NCBI RefSeq assembly: GCF_035594125.1 | Contig: NC_087191.1 | Coordinates: 3,420,967 to 3,484,966, forward strand | Direction of reading: 5' to 3' | DNA: 64,000 nt | Source of the DNA: Scylla paramamosain | Taxonomy: Eukaryota; Arthropoda; Malacostraca; Decapoda; Portunidae | Shown here: positions 39,766 to 52,910 of the stretch, piece after piece | Numbering within the stretch: position 1 is the stretch's first letter | Layout: every line of letters begins with the position of its first letter | Notes under the pieces: generated by a model | Database searches by the model: none | Seen by the model: only the letters and a program-made list of their open reading frames with translations | Told to the model about the DNA's origin: nothing | Translations under genes and position numbers: made by a program

Positions 39766-41366
39766 ATGGCATCAAGAGTCTGCAATCATTCTCCAAATGC
39801 ATTCTGCTACATATGTGGTCAATTCATCAAGACAAAAGCAAAGAAGTTCTCTGTGACAGCATCGGAAAAAAAAATGTATGAAGCTTACAAAGAATATTTT
39901 GCTGTGCCAGTTGGGGACCAAGATAAGATCTGGGCACCTCATTTTGTTAATGAGGATTGCAAGAGAACATTAGAAGGTAAAATAGCTGTTAGTTTTTCAA
40001 GAATTAAATAAATTAAGAATTAGGAAAAAAAATAAAATAAGTTTAACAGAAACTCATACTGTTGTTCTTTTACATGATGGTATAGAGTTCCCGGGAAAAT
40101 AGAGCCATGAAATTTGTTATTCCTAGAATATGGCGTGAACCTGCTGATTACTCAACTGACTTTTTTTTTTTTTTCGCATGGTGGATCCTTCCAAACGCCG
40201 ATCTGGAAAAAATGCACCTGCTGCTTTTTTATCCAGACATTCCATCTTCCATTGCACCAATATCACACAGTGCTGATCTTCCTGTACCAGCTCCTCCAGA
40301 AAGAAGTCAACTATCAGAAGAAAGCAGCAAGTCAGAAGATGAGCTAAACAGAGAGAGGAGGACTGTGACATCACAGATACAGTTGTAGTTGAGAAGAATC
40401 CTTACTACCCAAACCAAAGAGACCTCAATGACCTCATCAGAGATCTTGGTTTGTCAAAGTCAAATGGTGGGCCTTTGATTTCAAGGCTGAAGGAATGGGA
40501 TTTACTTGGTGACAGTGTGCACGTGACCAGTCAAAGAAAACGTCACAAACATTTCTCCAGCTTCTTTGCAAAGGAGGACAGGCTATGCTACTGCAATGAT
40601 GTACCAGGCTTATTTGATGCTATTGGAATTGCTTGCAATGCAGCTGTCTTCAGTGACAGCTCAATAAAAACTGCACAATAAAAACTAGTATCCATCTCTG
40701 CCTCTTGCTCATTATGTGCATCAAAAGGAGGACTGCAGCAGTGTAAAGTTTCTACTGGAAATTTTGAACTACAACAAGTATGGCTAGGAAGTTATTGGAG
40801 ACTTCAAGATGGTGGCTTTCTTGATGGGACTGCAAGGAGGTTTTATCAAGAATCCCTGTTTTCTTTGCCTTTGGGACAGTAGAGACAGAGCAGGACATTA
40901 CCAGAGAAAGCACTGGCCTCCAAGGGATGACACTACAGTGGGCCACACAATATCAAACATGAGCCATTGGTGAATCCTCAAAAGATTTTGTTTTCTACAG
41001 AAGCTGACAGAAATGGAGAAAAAAGCTTGGGAGTATTTCAATGCTGTTGTAGAGGACTTTCTTAGTAACAGCTAGGCTGATAACTATACGGAACTGGTTG
41101 AAGCTTTAATGAAAAGCTATGGTGAGATGGACTGCAGAATGTTCTTGAAGGTCCATATCCTAGATGCTCACCTCGACATCTCCAAGGGCAATATGGAAAC
41201 ATATTCAGAGGAACAAGGGGAACGCTTCCACCAAGACATAATGAACTCTGAACAGAGATATCAGGGATCCTTCAATGAAAACATGATGGGAAACTATATT
41301 TGGGGGCTCATGCATGAAAGTAATTTGTTGTATTCACGCAAATCAAGAAAAACTGTTCGTTTTTAA
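39766..41366 (+). pseudogene. Repeat-borne protein of an uncharacterised family, degenerate
   Basis: Pieces occur in collinear order: CNHSPNAFCYICGQF and GDQDKIWAPHFV (39766-39980); VIPRIWREPADYSTD (40110); NDLIRDLGLSKSNGGPLISR (40430); CYCNDVPGLFDAIGI (40590); CFLCLWDSRDRAGH (40850); VKVHILDAHLDIS-type sequence (41150); and SEEQGERFHQDIM and YQGSFNENMMGNYIW (41200-41310). I recall similar proteins as multicopy unknowns in many arthropods and cnidarians; their class (transposase or other) is not known to me. A Cys-x7-Cys-x2-Cys N-terminal finger is likely. Stops, deletions and frame changes break it; a gap at 39977-40090 may be an intron or insertion. Confidence 0.6.
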
Positions 41367-41624
41367 AACTAAAAACTAGTTTCAAAAGTTTTAAAATAAC
41401 TTTTTGTGTCCTTCGAATTTTTATTTATTTTTTTTTTTCTGTCCAAAAATGGTGAAAATGATGAATTTTTGTTATTTTGAGGAAAAAAAAATCTAAAAGT
41501 CACAAAAGCAAAGTTTGACAGGAATAATGGACATTTTCTGTTGTTTGCAATGAAAAGAGTTGGAAAATAACAGTTGCTTGTCAAAGACAAAAATCGTGTT
41601 ATCAGCAATTATACATTTAATCAT

Positions 41625-41815
41625 TTTTTTCTTTGTGGCATGCAGTCAACTTTTCATTTGCCTTTTCAATCGAATCTTCTTTGTGGCTTCGATGTTTTAT
41701 TTTCTTTGTGGTCTTAATTTTTTTTTTCCCCTTTTGGCTTTAATTTTTTCTTTTCTCTGTGGCTTTTATTTTTTTTCTTTGTGATTACAATACATTTTTC
41801 TTTGTTCTTTGTGGG
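41625..41815. repeat. T-rich minisatellite with TTCTTTGTGGCTT units
   Basis: Five to six imperfect units of TTCTTTGTGGC(T)T followed by a T run, spaced 25 to 45 bp. Confidence 0.6.
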
Positions 41816-42499
41816 TTCACTTCAACATAATTACAAATCCTTGCGTATGTATACGCTCAAACTTTTCCACATCTGAGTATTCTTCCAAACGAAGCATCTG
41901 GGGCGTCCCCCATCCTTCTGAATCAACTAATCCCCAGACAGGATTTGCAAAAATATCCTTCCCCCTTTCTCCTTTCCTCCCTGAACAAAAATTGACACCT
42001 AGATGGAATAACTTGCCCCTAGGCCAGCAGGAAGTGTGCAAGTTCGCTAGGTACAAGCTGGGCGTATACATAGATTATTTATCATAATCTGACTCGTCAG
42101 TTTCCGAGAAATATATAATGCACAGTTATACTCTGCAACATTCAAGTTCATCTAATTCAACTTGTGCATACTTACCACTAAGTTAATCACTTCAGTAAGT
42201 CATATGCATTTTTACGTATTTCATATTTGATTATCAAAATTATCCTCTTCATTATTTTATATTCTTTATCGTCACTTCATAACCTTCTCGACTTCAGTTC
42301 TATATATCGATTATATGTATCGATTATTCCTAATACCAATTTCAATATATCTGTCTTACATAATTCTCTACGCATAATAATTTCGTTTGTTTCTAAATAT
42401 GATTCTGTCAACTGCATATATACATTTTGTTTTTCACCATTTTTTTTTTCTTTAATATGCATCTCACATCTTTATCATATACTTTTTTTTTCTTGAACC
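41816..42499. other. AT-rich DNA, no gene seen
   Basis: About 680 bp. Open frames here are short and carry no motif. Confidence 0.5.
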
Positions 42500-42921
42500 A
42501 ATTATTTATATATTTCTTTTTGTTCTCTCACTTCAATATTTCCCATTCTATTCATTTCACCATATTTTCATGCATTGATCGATATTTCACTATACACACA
42601 ATTACCAATATATTCCCTTCACTACTTCATGCATACATCAGTTTATATTTCAGCGTACTCGCAATTACCAATATACTCATTTTGCTCTTTTACACTATTT
42701 AATTATACTCATAATTACTAATATACCCATTTTAATATTTCTTCATGCATCACTCTATATTTCAACATACAATACTCATAATTATCAATATTTCTTCATG
42801 CATCATTGTATATTTCAGTATACTCATATTACCAATATTCTCATTTCACCATTTCTTCGTGTACCAAAACATATTTCATTATACTCATAGTTATCAAGAT
42901 ACTCATTTCATTATTGCTATC
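42500..42921. repeat. AT-rich minisatellite, left part
   Basis: Units of about 45 bp containing ATACTCAT, TTCAC/TATTTCTTCATGCAT and TCTATATTTC. The same units continue after CR1 copy 3 at 46480. Confidence 0.7.
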
Positions 42922-43002
42922 CAGTCTCAGGTCAGGGTTCTTAGTGAACGGACGTGCTTATTGAGCAGTGACCTGACGCTAATATAGATGGCTAGTGCAG
43001 AC

Positions 43003-43533
43003 ATGGCGCCTTGTGTTGCTGAGTCGTCTGGTTGTGTTAGTTCTGTTCTCGAGGTCTTCGTTGCGAAGGTCTCAGAGGTGGAGGTTGAGTTCCATCGAAG
43101 GATGTCGGAGGTGCAGGCTGAGTTTCGTGAGAGGATCTCAGACCTGCAGGCTGAGCTCTGTGAGAGGATCTCAGCAACTGTGGGAGGGTCGTGCCCCACC
43201 GTCACCTTGCTTAAGGCAACGGAGGGGCAGTGGTCGGTTGTGTGCAGGGTCGCCAAGAGGCTGAAGGTCCTCAGGGCGCCTTGCGTGGAGACGAAGAATC
43301 CCTTCAGTGTGCTGGAGGAAGTGAAGGAAGAGGAAGTGGACATGGCAGGAGGAGACAAGAAGGAGGGGGCGGACGCAGTTACCCTGCCCCAAGGTAAAGT
43401 GTCAGGTTATGCACTTAATGTGTTTTGTGCCAAAGATAGGAAGCATAGATCGAGGGTGTGTTTGAGGGGGGGTTGGGATAGGGAAGATAGCTGATAGGCT
43501 AGACACGTGCCTGGAAAAAAATGGGACCAAGCG
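43003..43533 (+). pseudogene. CR1 copy 3 ORF1, truncated
   Basis: MAPCVAES start, coiled coil with AEFRERIS units, then the esterase region with its first block lost (after LPQGKV the GDSQ block is missing). A frameshift occurs near 43470 and the internal deletion removes the GGND and DGVH blocks. Confidence 0.8.
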
Positions 43534-46390
43534 TTATACGTTAGGGACATATTACAGTGTTGTATTAACAGTAGAATTAAAAACAGATAGCAAAACAGAG
43601 TCGATATGGTTAGATATTAAGGAAGGACCACAGTCAATAGTACTGGGAGTAGTGTACAGGCCACCGAACAGTACAAAGGAAATTAACACCTCACTGTGGC
43701 AGGAAATAAATAGAGCAGGGAGGTACAGTCAGGTATGTGTGGTAGGAGATTTTAATTTAAGGAATATCGACTGGAGCCTGATGGTGGATAACAAGGAAGC
43801 AGAGGAATTTCTTAAGATAATTCAGGATAATTTTTTAAAACAGGTAGTCGCAGAACCCACAAGGGGGAACAGTACCCTAGATTTAATTCTTACTAACAGG
43901 GAGGAAGCAGTCACGCAAGTAGAGGATGGAGGACAGCCAGGTAGCAGTGACCATAGGGAAATTAGGTACAATTAAAAATGGGAGGAAACTTTTAGAAACA
44001 AAAACACTAGTAAAATACCTGACTTAAGGAGAGCAGATTTTGAGGAATTAAAAAGGTACCTCCAAGGAGTTGACTGGCAATGGATGCAGGAATTAAAAAG
44101 GTACCTCCAAGGAGTTGACTGGCAATGGATGCAGGGTGAGGTCAGGTCCGGGACGGAGTTGAGAGAGATAAGGCAAGATGAGAGAGGTGAGGTGAGGCGT
44201 GAAGGTGTAGGACAAGAGAAGATGTGTCCGGAAGGGGCGCAGGGGAGAGAGAGGGGAAGATAGGTGTGAGTATGTTGGAGGCTCAGGTCATGCTGAAATG
44301 GGAGAGTTGAGGTATAGGCGAGTAGATGAGGGAGAGGAGAGGATAGAAGGGGCCGAGATGAGAGGATTAGAAGTAGAAAATGTAGATGAGTTGTATAAAT
44401 ATTTCGTAAATTGCGTACAGGTCAGTTAGCAAATATCTCGTATAAATAAAATAAAAAAATCACAGAAAAAATGACCCTAAATGGATGACTGCTAGGTTAA
44501 AACATTATATAAGGCGGAAGAGAAGTATGTATAAGAGATTAAGCGCAGGTGAAGAAGTTTTAAGGACACAATATAATGAATTAGAACAGTTAGGAGGTTA
44601 ACGAGGAAAGCTAAGGGCAATTATGAATTAAAGGTAGCCAACCAGGCGAAGACGGACCCCAAGGGATTTTATTAGGTATAAAGGACGAAAAATAAGGAAA
44701 CTATAGGTCCATTAAAGGCAGCAGATGGGGAGCTAGTTAGTTCTGGGGAAGAGATTAGTAAAATTCTGAATGAGTATTTTTTAACTGTCTTCACCCAGGA
44801 AAACATGCAGGATATGCCAAATAGTGAACAAATGTTTAGAGCAGATGAGAATAAGAAGCTGACATATTTCCGTAACTAAGGAGATAGTGAAACAGGAGAT
44901 AGATGGGCTAAAAAAAGTTCAAGACACTAGGACCAAATGAAATATATCCCAAAGAACTTAAGGAATGCAAAGAGGTTATTGGTAAGCCGTTAGTTTCTAT
45001 CTTTAGGAAATCACTTGAGTCGGGTGAGATACAAGTAATGTGGAGGCAGGCTAATGTAGTACCCATCTTTAAGAAAGGAGATAAAACTTTAGCGTCTAAT
45101 TATAGACCTGTCAGCTTAACTTCAGTTGTGGGTAAAATAATGGAGTCAATAATAGCGAGGAACATTAGAGGGCATTTAGACAAACATAATTTGATAAATC
45201 AGTCACAACATGGCTTCACGAAGGGGAAGTCTTGCCTGACGAACTTGTTAAATTTTTACAGTAAAGTGTACGATGCAGTAGATAATGGTGATAATTATGA
45301 TATCTTATATCTGGACTACAGTAATACATTTGGCAAGGTACCCCATCAAAGGCTTCTGAGATAGGTTAAGGCACACGGGATAGATGGGAAGGTGTTAGGC
45401 TGGATAAGGTCATGGCTAACCGACAGGCGACACAGTTGTAATAGATGACTCTAAATCCGACTGGGGTCATGTAATTAGTTGGGTGCCACAGGGATCAGCA
45501 TTAGGGCCATTGTTGTTTTTAATAAAAATATATATCAATGATTTAGATAGTGGAATTAGTAGTGATGTTAGTACATTTGCAGATGACACAAAGATAGGTA
45601 GATAAATTAGGTCAGAATCGGATGCCATCGCCTTGCAGGCAGATTTAGATAAGATGAAAGAATGGACGGACAGATGGCAATTGCAGTTTAATAGCAACAA
45701 ATGCCAATTACTTAGCGTAGGTAGAGGAAACCCACACAGTAGGTATACATTAAACAACGAAACTCTGGTAGGTACAGGGTACGAGAAAGATTTAGGAGTA
45801 ATATTAACTCTGAACTCCGTCTAGGAAAAATAATGCATAGAGGCCAGAAACAGGGCAAATAGGGTATTAGGATTAATTTTTAGGAGTGTTAAAAGTAGAA
45901 GGCCAGAAGTAATATTAAAGTTATACTTGACGTTGGTCAGACCTCATCTAGACTACGCTGTGCAGTTCTGGTTCCCACATTACAGAAAAGATATAGGTCC
46001 ATTAGAATCAGTACGGAGGAGAATGACTAAAAGGATACTGGGGATGAGGAGTATTCCTTACGAGGCGAGATTGAAGCTGTTAAATTTACATTCTTTAGAG
46101 AGACGTAGGTTAAGAGGGGACCTGATAGAAGTCTTTAAATGGTATAAGGGGTATAACAAGGGGGTGTAAGCAAGATTCTTATAATCAGCAACCAGGATAG
46201 AACAAGAAATAATGGGTTCAAACTAAAACAAAATTAGGTTTAGGAAAAAGATAGGAAGAAATTGATTCTCAAACAGAGTGGTAGATGAGTGGAACGGACT
46301 CAGTAATTATGTTGTTAGTACTAGGACATTAGGGAGCTTTAAGGGAAGATTAGACCGGTTTATGGATGGAGATGATAGGTGAAAATAGGT
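43534..46390 (+). pseudogene. CR1 copy 3 ORF2, broken
   Basis: The endonuclease C-terminal half (VCVVGDFNLRNIDWSLMV, with the GDFN Asp intact; NSTLDLILTNREEAVTQV) is followed by the RT: NYRPVSLTS (45095), LDYSNTFGKVPH (usual FSKAFDKVPH), a GVPQG-like GCHRDQH frame break, and WQLQFNSNKCQLLSVGRG (45690). A short direct duplication lies at 44045-44130. Several stops. Confidence 0.8.
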
Positions 46391-46479
46391 AGGTATATTT
46401 TATACAGGGACTGCCACGTGTAAGCCTTGTCGCTTCTTGCAGCTTCCCTTATTTCTTATGTTCTTATGGTCTTATGTTC

Positions 46480-46960
46480 TTATATTCTCAATATACTCAT
46501 TTCACTATATCTTCATGCATCAATCTATATTTCCAATATACTCATTTCACTTTATCTTTATACTTTATACTTTATTCTCATTATATCATTCTTTATCTTT
46601 ATTCTCATTATACTCATTTCACTATATCGTCATTTCATTGTATCTTCATACATCAATCTATATTCCCAATTATTCATTTCACTATATCTTTATACATCAA
46701 TGTATATTCTCAATATACTAATTTTATTATATCTTCATACACCAATCTATATTGTCAATATACTTGTCTTGATACATCAATCTATTTACATATACTCACT
46801 ATTTCCAATGTATTCATCTCATTATTTCTTTATGAATCAATGTAAATTTCTTAATAAGCTTTTTTTTCATATAATTACCATGCATTAATCTATATTTTCA
46901 ATAGCCTTTTTCCCATCTATATCATGCAATCTATATTTGCAATAACCCTTTTTTATGTAT
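46480..46960. repeat. AT-rich minisatellite, right part
   Basis: About ten units of ATACTCATTTCACTATATCT followed by TCATACATCAATCTATATT and a TCTCAAT link. Length drifts between 40 and 60 bp. Confidence 0.75.
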
Positions 46961-47353
46961 ATCATGCATCAATCTTCCTCTGGATTTCATGACAAATCTT
47001 TCCATCATATTCCATCAATTTTGCTCATCCACACATGATAACCTTATTACAGTATCATGTATTTTTGGCCTGGGAATGTAATTCACATTGATGTCAGCTT
47101 CAGCCATCAATGTCATCTTGATATACTATATTTTCCATCTAAAAGTAGACAGTACCCATTACAGAAGTCTCTAGTTTCATGAAAACAACTTGTTACCCAA
47201 CATTCTATTTATTAAAATTGTTATTAATAGCAAGGAAGGCGAGGGTTTTCTCAATGATGCACTTGTCTGCTTCAGCATTATGCACTTGTATCATACACTT
47301 CTGATTTCAGTTTATCAAACAGCACGACTACTACTACTACTAATATTAATACT
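46961..47353. other. Intron DNA, no feature seen
   Basis: About 390 bp of AT-rich sequence within receptor intron 2. Confidence 0.5.
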
Positions 47354-47367
47354 GTGTGTGTGTGTGT

Positions 47368-47425
<58 letters not shown>
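47354..47425. repeat. (TG)n microsatellite
   Basis: About 72 bp, 240 bp before receptor exon 3. Confidence 0.95.
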
Positions 47426-47429
<4 letters not shown>

Positions 47430-47664
47430 CATTATAGCAAGTTTTATAACATTTTTTTTTCTCTTAGTGACTAACCACTCTTGGACATTTCTTTTTACTC
47501 GACAGCGTCATCTAAGCATTGCAACTGCTAAAAATGTTTAAATTCACTCTTTCAGTGTTTTTGTCTCTTTCTTGTAAATTCTTATAAAAAATTCAATTGT
47601 TTCTAGTCTTGTGGTTGCATATCGCTCTGAAATGATTAATACACACCTCTTTCTTCTCTACAAG

Positions 47665-47965
47665 GAAGTTGATATTGCCCTGGGTCCCTTCGTTATGACC
47701 TCCGATATGAACGAGGTGTTCGATTTCACGTGGCCGATGCGTATGGACTTCAGAAATGTATTCGCTGCTCGGAAAGAAGCCATCATAGACCCGTGGGCCT
47801 TCGTGCTGCCGCTCAGGCCGATGGTGTGGGCGGCGATCTTGGAATCCATGCTGCTAATGGTCGCCGTAACGGTTGTGTTTTCATTATTTCTGCCGAGTCA
47901 AGATTCAGCGCTGGAAAATATGACAAAAAGCGCCCTCAAATTTTACTCACTGCTGTTTCAAGAAG
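47665..47965 (+). CDS. Ionotropic receptor exon 3: S1, M1 and start of pore loop
   Basis: Acceptor CTTCTCTACAAG|GAAG, donor CAAGAAG|GTATGA; phase 0 in, phase 1 out. It encodes EVDIALGPFVMTSDMNEVFD and FTWPM. The ligand-binding Arg of iGluRs (TLxRE) is replaced here (TSDMNE), as in many divergent IRs. Then comes DPWAFVLPLRPMVW leading into the M1 helix (AAILESMLLMVAVTVVF) and SALKFYSLLFQEG at the pore loop. Length and layout match IR ion-channel domains. Membrane protein; probably a chemosensory channel subunit. Confidence 0.88.
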
Positions 47966-48013
47966 GTATGAATGTTGTTATTGTTAGTGTTGTGAATGTG
48001 TATTTACTTTTAC

Positions 48014-48225
48014 AAGAACATAAGAAAATAAAGGCAGCTGCAAAAAACCCGTCATACCTATTCATGGCAGTTCACTCATCAAACATCCCTAGCTATTCTC
48101 ACATATCATCCTCATCCATAAATTTCTCTAATCTTCTTTTAAAGCTACCTAATGATTCGGTACTTGCAACCTGGTTACTGAGACCATTCCATTCATGTAC
48201 CAATCTTTTTGAGGACTAACTTTTT
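48014..48225 (-). mobile_element. CR1 3' fragment in receptor intron 3
   Basis: AGAACATAAGAAAATAAAGG then CATCCTCATCCATAAATTTC and TAATCTTCTTTTAAAGCTAC, the complement of the CR1 end and the last codons of ORF2. From 48226 to 48530 nothing else is seen. Confidence 0.75.
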
Positions 48226-48530
48226 TTTTTATTCAAATCTCTTTCAACCTTTAACCCATATAGATGTATATGAATATAATGCGTGTTAATCTTTATATGG
48301 ATGGATGTAGAGTTATCCCACTAAGAATGGTGAGTGTATGGTCTGGAGTACGCTGCCTCCGTCACCCAAAGATGTCACTCCGATTTGTGTTCTTGAGAGC
48401 AAACCAATACATCATATCACGCTTGCCGCCCTGTGTTCTCTGACCATGCCCAGGTTGCCATACAAATCAGTACCAATCTTATTTCCACCTTAACTACAAT
48501 AAAACTATGTACATGTACTTTTGTCGGCAG

Positions 48531-48748
48531 GTGTTAGTGTGAAGAACACCTGGGCTTGGGAAGGCGTAATGCTCTGCGTCTGGCTACTGGCGACCCAAGT
48601 GTTGATGAAGAGTTACGAAGGCAACCTTATGTCCCTCCTGGCGGTTAGACACGCCCCGCAGCCCTACCAGACCCTCACAGACGTGATCAATGACCGCTCC
48701 GTCGGTATCATCTGGCAAGGAACCAGAGCAAGTGAAGATCTTATTGCT
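48531..48748 (+). CDS. Ionotropic receptor exon 4: pore exit, M3 and start of S2
   Basis: Acceptor TTGTCGGCAG|GTG, donor ATTGCT|GTGAGT. With the G from exon 3 it reads GVSVKNTWAWEGVMLCVW, then LLATQVLMKSYEGNLMSLLAV, the M3 helix. The iGluR signature SYTANLAAF appears as SYEGNLMSL, typical of IRs. The S2 start is PQPYQTLTDVINDRSVGIIW. Phase 1 in, phase 0 out. Confidence 0.88.
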
Positions 48749-50156
<1,408 letters not shown>

Positions 50157-50323
50157 TGCGTATGTACGAGTATGTGTGTATATGTATATGCGGACGCTTT
50201 TTTTCTTCTTTCGTTGTTAATCAAGGCCAGTGCCTCTCTTGCAAAAAAAAATAAAATAAAATAAATAAATAAATAAATAAAAGTGCGTTTGCAATTCTCC
50301 GACGTAATTTTTTTTTCCCTAAG

Positions 50324-50504
50324 AGCGCAAAATCGGGACTGTTGCACGAGTTGAACAAGACTCGAAAGGACGGACGCTTGCAAATCCTGAGTATCATGGA
50401 ATACCTGCCGCTCATGGAGACAGACATCCGGGAAGGACGCAAGGTGCTCATCGATTTTGACGGGGTGACGAAATTCCTCGCTGGGTGGCACTTCACTCGC
50501 ACAG
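50324..50504 (+). CDS. Ionotropic receptor exon 5: S2 lobe
   Basis: Acceptor TTTTCCCTAAG|AGC, donor CGCACAG|GTATTG. Encodes SAKSGLLHELNKTRKDGRL then LPLMETDIREGRKVLIDFDG and VTKFLAGWHF. These fit the S2 region of IRs, where a block around D-G follows an amphipathic stretch. Phase 0 in, phase 1 out, matching its neighbours. Confidence 0.82.
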
Positions 50505-50796
50505 GTATTGTTGGCTGCCTATTTGTTGGCTTTATTCTGAAACACTTCCGTACCGCGTCTCCACTATTTTCAAAAGGCTTTAGTTAAAGTTACGCATGTT
50601 TATAAAGTTTTCTTACTTTTCTAGTGACAGATTAACAATATTCCTACATTACTGACCGGAAAAAAAAAAAAAACATGCTTTAGAACCCGCCTAATAATTT
50701 ATGTAGCCTTAGGAAAGAATCGTGGTTAGAGAACAGAGCGTTCCAGAACCATGGCAGTTATGTTTGTCATGGAGTAAGAATGTGTGTGTGTGTGTG

Positions 50797-50801
<5 letters not shown>

Positions 50802-50843
<42 letters not shown>
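50802..50843. repeat. (GA)n microsatellite
   Basis: About 42 bp, 33 bp before exon 6. Confidence 0.9.
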
Positions 50844-50847
<4 letters not shown>

Positions 50848-50876
50848 CCACTGATGTTGCAACTCTCTATCTGCAG

Positions 50877-50976
50877 GCAGGTGTGACTTCTACCATGGGC
50901 GGGAAGTAGTATTCTCTCGCTTCCTTGCCATGCTGACTCATAAACACAACCCGGTTATAACTGGAATGAACAAAAG
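50877..50976 (+). CDS. Ionotropic receptor exon 6: S2 continued
   Basis: Acceptor CTATCTGCAG|GC, donor AACAAAAG|GTAAAT. Reads GRCDFYHGREVVFSRFLAML then THKHNPVITGMNKR. Ends in phase 2. The next exon should encode the end of S2 and the M4 helix; I did not find it between here and 64000. Either it lies beyond the Polinton and LINE insertions, or the gene is truncated. Confidence 0.78.
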
Positions 50977-51260
50977 GTAAATTTAAATCGGATATGTATG
51001 GTTTAGTATATAGATTTTCTTCTATATTTAAAAATTACTGATTCCTTATAATTCTGATAAATTTACTATATGTACGCTACTTGCCTATGTTTATTCAAAA
51101 TGTCTTGCTCGTGTACTTTTATATACTCCTTTTAGCGTTACCGAGGTACCAGCCTTGTGACACTTGAAACACTTGAAAGATTTTATTATATTTGCTGAAT
51201 CTAAAACCTACGTAGTATTATATTTTTATATACAAGTAACAAACAAACAAAACTAAGTAG

Positions 51261-51479
51261 ATGTAATTTTGCCATGTTGGCTCACAACGGTGTCAGGAAT
51301 TGCCATCCCGGCTCACCCCGAAATCCTCTTTTGCCAGTACGGCTCAAGGCTGCAGGAGTAGGATCGACGACCCTACCAAACAAAACACCTGCGGCCCTGA
51401 GTCGTCCTGGCAAGTGAGGATTTGGGGGTGAGCTGTGAGAGCATTTCCTGACACCGGGATGTGCCACCCTAAAATTACA
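51261..51479. mobile_element. Foldback element (inverted repeat, about 80-bp arms)
   Basis: Left arm from TGTAATTTT (51261) through CGGTGTCAGGAA, GCTCACCCC and AAATCCTC to about 51352. The right arm (51395-51479) is its reverse complement with changes and ends AAAATTACA. The loop is about 40 bp. No coding capacity. MITE-like or foldback. Confidence 0.75.
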
Positions 51480-51880
51480 GTTATCAAGCTCATTGAGACA
51501 AGGTCATTGGGACAAAGTGAAAGAAAGGCAGAAAGAGAGAGAGAGAGAGAGAAAGAGGTGTTGACCTCATCTCTGTCACTTGCACACTGATGGCGTATGA
51601 TATATTCAAACGGGTTTTAGGCCACGGCGGGAGGGTGTGGGTGGAGGGTTAGGGGGGAAGTGGACAGGTGTTTATAGGGACCGGCTGTAGGGGAAATATG
51701 GTGTTGCAACGTTTACCAAAGAGGTAGGAGGATGGTGGGTTGGGTGGGAGGGGAGAGAGGGCAGGTGTCGGCTGGTCCTCTGGTGAAGATATAACTGGAT
51801 TCTTTGTGAGGTGGGGTGGCCTGGTGTTACAACGCTTTTCAGAGTAGTAGGAAGATGGACTGTAGTGTAGAAAATGTGAC
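51480..51880. other. Spacer before the Polinton-like element
   Basis: Contains a GA-rich tract (51532-51557) and GGTGGGGTGG-rich sequence. It could hold the element's left terminal repeat, but no partner repeat was found on the right. Confidence 0.4.
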
Positions 51881-52275
51881 ATGAAAGCAAGAAGAATGAA
51901 AAGCCGTGAATGGTGCAATCATTGTGTTAGACGAAAAAAACATGTTTTGGTTTGTGCAGCTCGGGTGAGGTTCAAACATTATGTGACTCTTGTGAAGAGT
52001 TTGGTGACCATGTGTGTGAGTTTCCACGAAATAGCAGTCCGGATAACCTGTGTGAAGTGTGCGGGCGAGTGTATCACCCTCTCCCTCCTTGTCCCGCCTG
52101 TCAAGAAGCACAATCACATAAGTTATGTGAGTGATGTGGTGCAATGTTTGTCTCTCCGACACCACATGAGTGTGACGCGTCGGCGGTCGGCGAAAGCTCC
52201 ACTTCTCAAAGTAAGCTTTCTTACATTTTTTTTTTCTTTTTTTTAGTAATATATGTTTAGCCAAATGTTTGTTTA

Positions 52276-52291
52276 AATAATAATAATAATG

Positions 52292-52349
<58 letters not shown>

Positions 52350-52360
52350 TAATAATAATG

Positions 52361-52411
<51 letters not shown>

Positions 52412-52417
52412 GTAATG

Positions 52418-52466
<49 letters not shown>

Positions 52467-52488
52467 TAATAATAATAATAATAATAAA
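52276..52488. repeat. (AAT)n microsatellite in the first leader intron
   Basis: 213 bp of AAT with GAT and AGT interruptions. Confidence 0.95.
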
Positions 52489-52802
52489 CCAATCACACAG
52501 ACACTGATACGCGATCGACGGCAAATAGGACAACCCCAGAATCCCGTGGCATGTCCCGCGGCGGTGGTATTACAGAAGGTGAGAAAATGTGTAATAATAT
52601 CACAAAAAAAATAAAAATAATAAAGAAAAATAAATAAAAAAAACAAATAATGAAACGAAAGCTTCTTCCACAGATGAAACGTCAGATGTAAGACCTTCAT
52701 CGGCTCAACCAGGATCCAGTGACATATCTCGTGTCAATGACATTACAGAAGGTATAAGAAAAAAAAGTAATGAATGAAAAATGAATAAAAAAAGAAAAAA
52801 GC

Positions 52803-52910
<108 letters not shown>

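Larger units (their letters stand above)
42922..46479 (+). mobile_element. CR1 copy 3, internally deleted
   Basis: The 5' UTR begins at 42922 as in copy 1. The 3' end has TTATTTCTTATGTTCTTATG and further octamers to about 46479. About 650 bp of the ORF1 end and ORF2 start are missing: the sequence jumps at about 43534 from the esterase (GGGACCAAGC) into the endonuclease (GTTATACGT). Confidence 0.88.

Noticed and set aside
47611..47664. Receptor exon 3 extended upstream to 47611
   Set aside because: The extension lacks IR similarity, and the acceptor at 47663-47664 gives the correct phase with exon 2.
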